From Acidobacteria bacterium RIFCSPHIGHO2_01_FULL_67_28 (GTDB lineage: Bacteria > Acidobacteriota > Terriglobia > Acidiferrales > 2-02-FULL-67-57): a DNA stretch of 5,194 bases. Below the pieces are notes generated by a model. The model searched no databases, was not told where the DNA came from, and saw only the letters and a list, made by a program, of their open reading frames with translations. The stretch spans positions 1 through 5,194 of the forward strand of contig MEKM01000125.1 of assembly GCA_001766965.1 (NCBI GenBank), read 5' to 3'. The number at the start of each line of letters is the position of its first letter. The first letter of the stretch is position 1. Shown here piece by piece: positions 1 to 5,194 of the stretch. The position numbers and the translations under genes were made by a program.

Positions 1-1880
1 TGTTCCCAGCGCAGACCGAGCTTGATGTTGATGCGGTCGGTGATGGACCAGGTGTCGCTGGCGTAGAGCGCCCCGTAGCGGGTGCGGGTGAAGACGGGGT
101 TGCCGGCGTAGTTGCCGCGGTTGATCTGGAAGTAGTAGGCGGAGGCCGCCTGGCCGGGCCGGGCGAAGACCGGCAAGCCGATGCCGCAGTCCGGGAAGCC
201 AGTACGCTCCAAGCAGGGGCGCGCCGTGCCGGTGCCGCCCTGCTGGAGGACGCCCACGATCCCGGCCGCGATGGTCTGCGGGTCAGCCGGCAGCGGGTAG
301 CTCGTGCCCGAGCGCCGGGCGTCCACGTCCCAGACCGCGGTCTCGAACTGGAAGCCGACGTTGATTTCATGCGGTCCGATGAGTTTGTACTGGTGCATGC
401 TGTTGATGTAGAACTGCTTGGTATCGCCCTTGAAGTTCTCGTAGAAGCCGATGCCGCCGACGCCGATCGGCCTGGCGGGGCTGCCGGTGATGGCGCCGGT
501 GCGGTCGGTGATGGCATAGGCGTTGAAGAAGCGCTCTTCCGCGAAGCGGTTGTGCGCCTGGGCGATGTGGGCGTTCAGGACCCACTTGGGCGTGAAAGCG
601 CCGTTGTAGCGAATGGCCCAGTTGAGGCCGGAGTAGTCCAGCCGGCTGAAGTCGCGCGGGGTGACGACGCCGCCGACCACCGTGGGGGTGCCGGTCAGTC
701 CGCGGCCACCCTCGCCGCGGGCCGAGCCCGTGGTGGGGCCGAACGTCCAGACGGTCGGGTCGCCGTACCAGGTGGCTTCCACCGTGTGATCGGGGTTGAT
801 CACGCCGGTCAACTTCATGGCGTAGTTGATGGAGCGGCGGGGAACCTCAATCTGCCCCAAGGCGTGGCACAAGGTGGTCACGGGATTGCAGTTGCCCGCG
901 TACGGGAACCCGGAAGGAGAACTGGTCTCGGGCCGACGGATGACGGGGTTGAAGGAGCCGAACCAGAACAGGCGGTCCTTCATGATGTAGCCGCCCGCCT
1001 CCACGCCGAAGTCATACTCGTTGAGGCCGTGCACTTCCGTGCTTTGCGCGGTCCGGAAGGGGTTGATCTGGCGGTTGGCCGCGGACAGGGTCTGGGTGGT
1101 GAAGTAACCGTAGATGGCGCCGTGGAAGTCGTTGCTGCCGGACTTGGTGGTGACGTTGATCACGCCGCCCAGGGCCTGGCCGTAGTTGGCCTCAAAGCCG
1201 CCGGTGGTCACTTGGACTTCCTGGATGAAACTGGTGGTGACGCCGCTGCCGATGGGGCCGAACACGCGGTGGTAAGTGCCGTAGGCGCCGAAACCGGTGT
1301 TGGTGATGTTGACGCCGTCGAGCACGTACAGGTTCTCCAGGCCGCTGCCGCCGGAAATGGAGGGGTTGGAGAAGCCGGTGCCGCCGCCGTCGTTCACGCC
1401 CGCGCCGAGATAGAAGGTGTTGGTCAGGTTGCGGCCGATGGGAATGGTGTTGTAGAGGGTGTCGTTATGGCTGGCGGTCAAGTTGGTGCTGCCGGGGTCG
1501 ATGGCGATCGCGGCCGCGGTCACTTCCACGGTCTGCGTCACGTCCCCAGGCTCCATCACCAGGATGACCGGGGTGCGCACGTTGATGCGCACGTCCACGT
1601 CCTTGGCTTCGGCAGCCTTGAAGCCAGGGACTTCCGCGCGAATGGTCCACAGGCCCGGAGTCACGCCACCGAAGAGCGCCATGCCGCGCTCGTCGGTCGT
1701 CAGCGTGCGGGAGCCCATGGGGGAAGACATTGTCACTTTGGCGCCCGGGATTACGGCCCCGGTCGCGTCTTCAACAGTGACCTGCACCATGCCGACGGTC
1801 ACTTGGCCCCCCTGGGCCCAGCCCGACAGCGCGGTGAACAGGACACACACGAATAGCAAAAGCACCGAACGGAATTTCAT
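1..1880 (-). CDS. Oar-like TonB-dependent outer-membrane receptor, N-terminal 626 residues (3' end beyond window)
   Basis: The frame is open from an ATG at 1878-1880 to the window edge, giving 626 residues. Residues 1-22 form a signal peptide (MKFR, hydrophobic core, cleavage probably after GWA). Residues 31-110 fit a carboxypeptidase-regulatory-like beta-sandwich, with EDATGAVIPGAKV near its start. The plug follows at about 115-255, with VLDGVNI at 186-192 and GGVINVTTKSGSNDFHG at 238-254. The remainder is alternating beta-strand and loop sequence, and the visible part ends in LGLRWE, a typical mid-barrel strand. Relatives of this Oar-like class usually have about 1,000-1,150 residues, so roughly 400 are probably missing. 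The family takes up or exports large substrates across the outer membrane using TonB/ExbBD energy; the substrate cannot be read here. No clear TonB box is seen, though TQTVEVTA at 115-122 lies between the sandwich and the plug. The start is well supported by a GAGGAGA site 7 bases upstream and by the signal peptide. The family call is secure; the substrate is unknown. Confidence 0.93.
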   Translation of the reverse strand, partial: MKFRSVLLLFVCVLFTALSGWAQGGQVTVGMVQVTVEDATGAVIPGAKVTMSSPMGSRTLTTDERGMALFGGVTPGLWTIRAEVPGFKAAEAKDVDVRINVRTPVILVMEPGDVTQTVEVTAAAIAIDPGSTNLTASHNDTLYNTIPIGRNLTNTFYLGAGVNDGGGTGFSNPSISGGSGLENLYVLDGVNITNTGFGAYGTYHRVFGPIGSGVTTSFIQEVQVTTGGFEANYGQALGGVINVTTKSGSNDFHGAIYGYFTTQTLSAANRQINPFRTAQSTEVHGLNEYDFGVEAGGYIMKDRLFWFGSFNPVIRRPETSSPSGFPYAGNCNPVTTLCHALGQIEVPRRSINYAMKLTGVINPDHTVEATWYGDPTVWTFGPTTGSARGEGGRGLTGTPTVVGGVVTPRDFSRLDYSGLNWAIRYNGAFTPKWVLNAHIAQAHNRFAEERFFNAYAITDRTGAITGSPARPIGVGGIGFYENFKGDTKQFYINSMHQYKLIGPHEINVGFQFETAVWDVDARRSGTSYPLPADPQTIAAGIVGVLQQGGTGTARPCLERTGFPDCGIGLPVFARPGQAASAYYFQINRGNYAGNPVFTRTRYGALYASDTWSITDRINIKLGLRWE

Positions 1881-1887
1881 CAGGTTG

Positions 1888-1894
1888 TCTCCTC
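1888..1894 (-). promoter_or_regulatory. Shine-Dalgarno site of the TonB-dependent receptor gene
   Basis: On the minus strand this reads GAGGAGA, ending 7 bases before the ATG at 1880. It is a near-perfect anti-16S match at good spacing. It fixes the receptor start and suggests efficient translation, unlike the poorly placed site before the GWxTD gene. Confidence 0.8.
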
Positions 1895-1908
1895 GAGATA
1901 AGTCACGT

Positions 1909-1947
1909 GTAATGACACAATCACCGGGCAATGACTATGCAATCACC
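1909..1947 (-). repeat. Imperfect tandem direct repeat in the receptor leader
   Basis: On the minus strand two copies of GGTGATTG followed by GTCATT(G/A)C occur back to back. The first copy (1947-1928, 20 bases) has CATA between the halves and the second (1925-1909, 17 bases) has T; two bases separate the copies. Both lie between the candidate -10 and the Shine-Dalgarno site, so they would be transcribed into the 5' leader or overlap initial transcription. They could be a duplicated binding site for a regulator, or an RNA element, or chance. The second copy overlaps a CACGTG palindrome at 1904-1909. Confidence 0.5.
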
Positions 1948-1965
1948 TTGCCAGTAATCGCCCCT

Positions 1966-1996
1966 ATTAAAACAACACTATTATGTTTATTGTCAA
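1966..1996 (-). promoter_or_regulatory. Candidate sigma-70-type promoter for the receptor gene
   Basis: On the minus strand a perfect TTGACA (1996-1991) is followed, after a 19-base spacer, by TTTAAT (1971-1966), a 5/6 match to the -10 consensus. The spacer is longer than the optimal 17. The CATAAT at 1985-1980 is another -10-like hexamer but lacks a good -35 at normal distance. Transcription from the main candidate would begin near 1960 and give a leader of about 80 bases. The AT-rich setting between two GC-rich genes supports a promoter here; the exact elements are inferred. Confidence 0.45.
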
Positions 1997-2006
1997 TAGC
2001 TTAGAT

Positions 2007-2020
2007 GACTTTCACAAGTC
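2007..2020. repeat. Small palindrome just upstream of the candidate -35
   Basis: GACTT (2007-2011) and AAGTC (2016-2020) form a perfect 5-base inverted repeat around a 4-base centre. It begins 10 bases upstream of the TTGACA hexamer, where activator sites often lie. The arms are short and chance is possible. Confidence 0.3.
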
Positions 2021-2097
2021 GTATATTTGCGGAGCGACCGAAAGGATACCGTTTCTGGTAGGCTATTGAACAAATCCTACCGAATCTTATATTTGTG
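2019..2097. repeat. Pair of 13-base direct repeats upstream of the receptor promoter
   Basis: TCGTATATTTGCG (2019-2031) and TCTTATATTTGTG (2085-2097) match at 11 of 13 positions and start 66 bases apart, close to a whole number of helical turns. Both are upstream of the candidate -35. They may be paired regulator sites or just two AT-rich stretches. Confidence 0.35.
2057..2081 (-). repeat. Inverted repeat downstream of the GWxTD gene
   Basis: GGTAGG (2057-2062) and CCTACC (2076-2081) can form a 6-base-pair stem with a 13-base loop, about 28 bases past the stop codon of the GWxTD gene. No T-run follows on the minus strand (AGAAACGG follows), so it is not a standard intrinsic terminator. It could be a weak 3' structure or a regulator site of the receptor gene. 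Confidence 0.3.
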
Positions 2098-2108
2098 GGA
2101 AAACTCGC

Positions 2109-4190
2109 CTAGTTAGTTGTCGGTTTGCGGGGTTCGCCGGTCTGCCGAGCCCGGTCGCGCATTTCCTGCGCCCGCGCGCCCTGCCCGGATTTTTCATAGA
2201 GCGCCGCCATCTCTTCGTACAGCGCCCCGGCCGGCGCCAGGATGGCGACGGCCTGTTCGCCAAGCTCGATGGCTCTGCTTCTCTGCCCGGTCTCTTCCAG
2301 CGCCGACAAGTAGGCGAGGATGGCGTCCAGGCCGGTGTCGGGGGCGATGGTGGCGGAGTCGGCGAGGGCGGCGACGCGGGCGTGGTCGCCGCGCTGGAAC
2401 AGGAGCGTGGCCAGCTTGTCGCGGGCCGGGCCCAAGTTGGGGTTGCGCCCGAGCGCGTCTTCGAGCAGGGGGATGGCTGCCTCAAGACGATTCTGCCCGG
2501 CTTCGCAGAGGGCGCGGCGGTAGTCGAGCCAGCCCTGGCGGGCGTCTTCGGCCAGCCGGCCGTTGGTGATGGTGGTCCGGCCCAGGTCTCCTCTCATCTG
2601 GGCGACCTTGAAGGTCAGCGTCTCGGAGGCCGAGACCTTAGTGGCCGGATCGGTGACGGTGACGATGAGCCGGTAGCTGCCCGGCTCGAGCTCATTCAGC
2701 GAGAAAGCCTTTCCGTGCAGGACGGTTCCCTGGGCGTCGAACTGCTGCTTGGCGATCGGCTCGCTCTCCGTGTGGCGCACGCCGCCGCCCGTCGGACTCC
2801 CCAGCGTGTAGTCCACCTGCAAGGTGTCCCCCTCGGCGTAGCTTCGGCCCGATTGGGGGAGGTAGATCTGGAAGAAAACCTTGAGCTTCTCGCCGCGGCC
2901 GAATTCTTTGCGGGCGCTCGGAACGAAGTGGAGATCGAAGAATCCAAAGGGGCGCGGCGCGGCCGGGTCTTCGGCCCGCACGGCTTCCTCGTAGGGGACG
3001 AGGGGGCTCACTTGCAGGCCTTCGGGCGCGGTCACGCTCACCCGCTTCCGCGCCAGGTAGAGCGCCCCCTTGATTTCGTCCTGGAAGACGAAGTCCAGGT
3101 CATAGTCGCCCGGGGGCAGCGGCAGGCGGTCTTCGTAGGCGAAGGGGAGTTCTTTCAGGCGCTCGTAGGCTTCGGCCGTGTAGCTGTAGGTGCCGCTGTG
3201 GGTCTGCTGGAAGAGCGGCTGGCCGGTGGCTGTGCGCACCAGGGTGTTCACCCGGGCGATGACGCGGTAGTTGTCGGCGGCTTGGGTGGCCAGGTCTTGC
3301 AGGGTGGCGGGCAGCAGGAGCAGCAGGTGGAGGGAGGTGTGGCCGTCGGGGTCGCGCAGCGGGACCCACTCGACCTCCAGCACGTCGGGCTCGAAGGTCA
3401 CCCGGGTCTTCACCATCTCCCGCAGCGCCTGCCGCCGGTGCAGCATCTCCTTGGTGAAGCGGTCGTTGGGCAGGTTGTAGATGCGGGTGACCATGGAGTC
3501 GGAGGCCATGGTGGCGGTGAAGCTTTGCAGGTCAATGGGCTCGTCGGTCAGGAAAGTCAGCGAGGAGCGCGCCATCTCGGCGCTCACTTGGGTCAATTGC
3601 TGGAAGGCCCCGCGGGGATTGTTCTCCGTGCCGGAGCCTTTGGCGAGCTTGGTGGGGCCGTCAATCACCGGGCTGTAGAGCCGGTAGTCGCTGGCGTCGT
3701 CGGGCTGGAAGAAGAGCAGGTAGAAGAAGTTCGGCAGCGAGGGGCGGGTGTTCGAGTAGAACCAGAGTTCGGTCGGGCGGACGGCGTTGTGCCAGGGGTA
3801 CTTGGTCACCTGGTTGGGTTTGCCGAGCACGATGTACATCTGGCCGCGGTCGGTGCGCCAGCCCGTGCGCCCGCGCCCTTCGGAGAAGTACTGGTTGGCG
3901 TACTCGATGCGGCGGTAGTGCTCGTCCTTGAATTCGTTTTCCGGGGTGTCGGAGGTGGGATCGCGGGCCAGCCAGAAGCGCTCGATGAACCCGTCGCGCT
4001 CGGCCTCGGTCGGGAGTTGGCGGAAGAACTTTTTCTCCTCGTCCGAAATAATGTACACGACTTCTTCTTCCAGCCACTTCTTGTGTTTGGGAGAAAACGG
4101 GTGCGTGGCGGCCGTCGCCTGGCCGGCGCTCGCGAGCCAGGCGGCCACGAGCAGCGCGATAACTCTCCCCGCTCCTACCCCGGTACGCAT
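2109..4190 (-). CDS. Secreted GWxTD-domain protein with C-terminal TPR-like repeats
   Basis: This complete 693-residue protein ends in TAG. Residues 1-27 form a signal peptide (hydrophobic LLVAAWLASAG, cleavage near ATA|AT). Residues 35-180 are the GWxTD domain: WLEEEVVYIISDEEKKFF at 39-56, ERFWLARDPT at 70-79, the naming motif GWRTD at 110-114, then GQMYIVLGKPNQV at 116-128 and ELWFYSN at 141-147. Residues 225-400 and 415-530 are beta-rich and Ig-like in character, the latter ending SYRLIVTVTDP and ETLTFKV. Residues 550-685 are helical with TPR-like pairs such as AAIPLLEDALGRNPN and RAIELGEQAVAI. Family knowledge: GWxTD proteins are exported and of unknown biochemical role, and no catalytic residues can be assigned. 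A periplasmic or envelope scaffold is an inference from the repeats. The ATG is the first possible start after an in-frame TGA and gives a proper signal peptide, but the nearest AGGAG is 19 bases upstream. It lies 79 bases after the PEGA gene and may share its transcript. Confidence 0.93.
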   Translation of the reverse strand: MRTGVGAGRVIALLVAAWLASAGQATAATHPFSPKHKKWLEEEVVYIISDEEKKFFRQLPTEAERDGFIERFWLARDPTSDTPENEFKDEHYRRIEYANQYFSEGRGRTGWRTDRGQMYIVLGKPNQVTKYPWHNAVRPTELWFYSNTRPSLPNFFYLLFFQPDDASDYRLYSPVIDGPTKLAKGSGTENNPRGAFQQLTQVSAEMARSSLTFLTDEPIDLQSFTATMASDSMVTRIYNLPNDRFTKEMLHRRQALREMVKTRVTFEPDVLEVEWVPLRDPDGHTSLHLLLLLPATLQDLATQAADNYRVIARVNTLVRTATGQPLFQQTHSGTYSYTAEAYERLKELPFAYEDRLPLPPGDYDLDFVFQDEIKGALYLARKRVSVTAPEGLQVSPLVPYEEAVRAEDPAAPRPFGFFDLHFVPSARKEFGRGEKLKVFFQIYLPQSGRSYAEGDTLQVDYTLGSPTGGGVRHTESEPIAKQQFDAQGTVLHGKAFSLNELEPGSYRLIVTVTDPATKVSASETLTFKVAQMRGDLGRTTITNGRLAEDARQGWLDYRRALCEAGQNRLEAAIPLLEDALGRNPNLGPARDKLATLLFQRGDHARVAALADSATIAPDTGLDAILAYLSALEETGQRSRAIELGEQAVAILAPAGALYEEMAALYEKSGQGARAQEMRDRARQTGEPRKPTTN

Positions 4191-4209
4191 CGGACGGATT
4201 GGTTCAAGA

Positions 4210-4214
4210 CTCCT
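4210..4214 (-). promoter_or_regulatory. Distant Shine-Dalgarno-like AGGAG before the GWxTD gene
   Basis: AGGAG on the minus strand lies 19 bases before the ATG at 4190, much farther than the usual 5-10. No start codon in the GWxTD frame lies between it and the ATG, and the first upstream in-frame stop is a TGA. Either the site is not used, or initiation is weak or leaderless-like. The start is retained because of the signal peptide. Confidence 0.3.
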
Positions 4215-4248
4215 AACTCTAGCACACTTGCTTCAGGATGCGGGGAAG

Positions 4249-4269
4249 GCGCGGCCAGGTGGCCTGCGC
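4249..4269 (-). terminator. GC-rich hairpin abutting the PEGA gene stop codon
   Basis: Immediately after the TAA of the PEGA gene, the minus strand reads GCGC-A-GGCC, a loop ACCT, then GGCC-GCGC. This gives an 8-base-pair all-GC stem with one bulged A and a 4-base loop. The following bases are CTTCCCC, not a T-run, so it would be an imperfect intrinsic terminator, an attenuator between the two genes, or an mRNA-stabilising 3' stem. The structure is seen directly; its function is inferred. Confidence 0.4.
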
Positions 4270-5194
4270 TTATTTTTCCAGCCGGGCGCGCACAGTCAAC
4301 GCGCTGCCGGCAAGCACGCGCAGCTCCCGCTGCCACTCCCGGTAACCCGGCAGGCGCATGCTGACCTGATAAGTGCCGGCGGGCAGCTCCAGGGTGGCCG
4401 GGGTGGAGCTGACAAAACTCCCGTCGAGGAAAACGTCGGCCCCGTCGGGCTCCGACACCACCTGAACCTTGGCGGGCGGCTGGCCGCTGCGGTCGACCGC
4501 GGTGAGCTTCCCCTGCTCGAGCAGCACCACCAGGCCCGCATAGCTCAACCAGGTGCGCGCTCCGAAGCTCACTTCTCGTTGGGGCGCTCCCATGGCCGCC
4601 ACCACGGCGTCGCGGCTCATCCCGGGGGTGAGTTCGGCGGGCGGGGCGGGGGGTGGGGGCTCGGGCGCCGGTGCGGGCGCGGGCTCTTGCAGAACCGGGC
4701 GCATGCCCTCTTCCGGCAGCAGCCACTGGTCGAGCGCCGGGAAGACTTGCCCCAGGTTGGCTTCGGCCAGCGCCGCCGGCGGGAAGAAGAAGTTGAGCGC
4801 CACCCAGACCGGCCCGGAGCCTTGCGAGCTCGACACCGTGCGCGCGCTCAACAGCCCGAGCACGACCACATCCGAGCCCACATAGACGCTGTGCACGTAG
4901 AACTTCTCTCCAACCGGGAGCGGGACATCATGCTGGCCGCGCCCGGCCTCGGCCTGCCCCTGGCGGATGTGGAAGGTGGCGGGCTGGTTGGGGTCGAGCG
5001 AGCCGGAGAGCCCGGCGCGGCGCAGGCTCAAAATGCCTCCGGCCTCCCGGATGCTGCTGCGGTCGCCGGTGAAACCCAGCATGCCGGTGCCGATGACGGT
5101 GAGCCGGTAGCGTTGCTTCAAGGAGCGCTCGACGTCGGCGCGCCGCGCGGCGCCGCTTTCGGCCGCGGCGCTCACCAGCGCCACCCCGAGCAGG
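4270..5194 (-). CDS. Exported protein with BamE/SmpA-like segment and C-terminal PEGA domain (5' end beyond window)
   Basis: The frame is open from the right edge to TAA at 4270, giving 307 full codons, numbered here from the first one. The first residues (LLGVALVSAAAES) look like the end of a signal peptide, so only a short N-terminus is missing; the GTG at 5184 is internal to that hydrophobic run and is not a likely start. Residues 20-160 form an unrecognised beta-rich domain, ending near FFFPPAALAEANLGQVFPAL. Residues 170-186 are a proline/alanine linker. Residues 188-235 (LTPGMSRDAVVAAMGAPQ, then LVVLLEQGKLTAV) resemble the BamE/SmpA fold. Residues 242-307 are a PEGA domain, with SEPDGADVFLDGSF, then TPATLELPAGTYQVSMRLPGY and a closing strand. 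PEGA domains are small beta-sandwiches common on exported and cell-surface proteins, and BamE-type folds act in envelope assembly. A periplasmic or surface location is likely; the function is unknown. The PEGA call is firm and the BamE-like call moderate. Confidence 0.88.
   Translation of the reverse strand, partial: LLGVALVSAAAESGAARRADVERSLKQRYRLTVIGTGMLGFTGDRSSIREAGGILSLRRAGLSGSLDPNQPATFHIRQGQAEAGRGQHDVPLPVGEKFYVHSVYVGSDVVVLGLLSARTVSSSQGSGPVWVALNFFFPPAALAEANLGQVFPALDQWLLPEEGMRPVLQEPAPAPAPEPPPPAPPAELTPGMSRDAVVAAMGAPQREVSFGARTWLSYAGLVVLLEQGKLTAVDRSGQPPAKVQVVSEPDGADVFLDGSFVSSTPATLELPAGTYQVSMRLPGYREWQRELRVLAGSALTVRARLEK
4639..4665 (+). other. Potential G-quadruplex tract (template strand of the PEGA gene)
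   Basis: The plus strand holds runs of 3, 4, 6 and 5 G separated by single bases (4639-4641, 4643-4646, 4648-4653, 4655-4659), then another GGG at 4663-4665 after a 3-base loop. This meets the classic four-run rule with minimal loops. It lies within the codons for the proline-rich linker, so proline and alanine codons explain the composition. It is on the template strand, so the mRNA is C-rich here and would not fold as a quadruplex. Confidence 0.55.

Noticed and set aside
369..1856. A 495-codon open frame on the plus strand
   Set aside because: It is antisense to the receptor gene, whose frame has a signal peptide, plug and barrel motifs. The product is a low-complexity Gly/Ala/Val/His-rich translation typical of shadows in GC-rich DNA.
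1881..1965. Cobalamin or other riboswitch ahead of the TonB-dependent receptor
   Set aside because: Receptor genes often carry one, but the leader of about 80 bases is too short for a cobalamin riboswitch and no B12-box-like sequence is visible.
1459..2004. A plus-strand open frame of 181 codons reaching into the AT-rich gap
   Set aside because: Most of it is antisense to the receptor's signal peptide and N-terminal domain, and its last part covers the promoter region. No family resemblance and no convincing start signal.
2382..4364. A 660-codon open frame on the plus strand
   Set aside because: It lies antisense to the GWxTD gene and runs through the intergenic gap into the PEGA gene. Its translation is rich in Gly, Val, Leu and Glu without recognisable domains, and stop codons are rare in this frame because of GC bias.
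4175..4726. A 183-codon minus-strand open frame overlapping the PEGA gene
   Set aside because: It is an out-of-frame translation, Arg/Ala/Gly-rich, while the overlapping frame encodes a clear PEGA domain.
5182..5184. GTG as the start of the PEGA gene
   Set aside because: The frame stays open upstream to the window edge and the residues before and after it form one hydrophobic run, so the true start with its basic signal-peptide n-region lies outside the window.

Overview
The window looks like chromosomal DNA from a GC-rich, Gram-negative bacterium, most probably an Acidobacteriota member. The call rests on protein families: an Oar-like TonB-dependent receptor with an N-terminal carboxypeptidase-regulatory-like domain, and a secreted GWxTD-domain protein with C-terminal helical repeats. 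Both are characteristic of Acidobacteriota, and GWxTD proteins also occur in Bacteroidota relatives. The lineage is inferred; no rRNA or other taxonomic marker is present.

All three genes lie on the minus strand, so transcription runs right to left. At the right edge (4270-5194) is the 3' part of a gene for an exported protein with an unrecognised N-terminal domain, a proline-rich linker, a BamE/SmpA-like segment and a C-terminal PEGA domain. Its 5' end is cut by the window. After a 79-base gap containing a GC-rich hairpin comes a complete 693-codon gene (2109-4190) for a secreted GWxTD-domain protein with beta-rich middle domains and a TPR-like tail. A 228-base AT-rich gap (1881-2108) follows; it carries a candidate promoter, several small repeats and a strong ribosome binding site. 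The last gene (1-1880) is the 5' part of an outer-membrane TonB-dependent receptor; its C-terminal barrel strands lie beyond the left edge.

All three products are predicted to be exported, so the region reads as a cell-envelope neighbourhood. The first two genes could be co-transcribed. The receptor appears to have its own promoter and leader. No mobile element, tRNA, rRNA, CRISPR array or recognised riboswitch was seen. The features most worth following are the repeated leader motif before the receptor, the BamE-like plus PEGA combination, and a very G-rich quadruplex-type tract in the linker-coding part of the PEGA gene.
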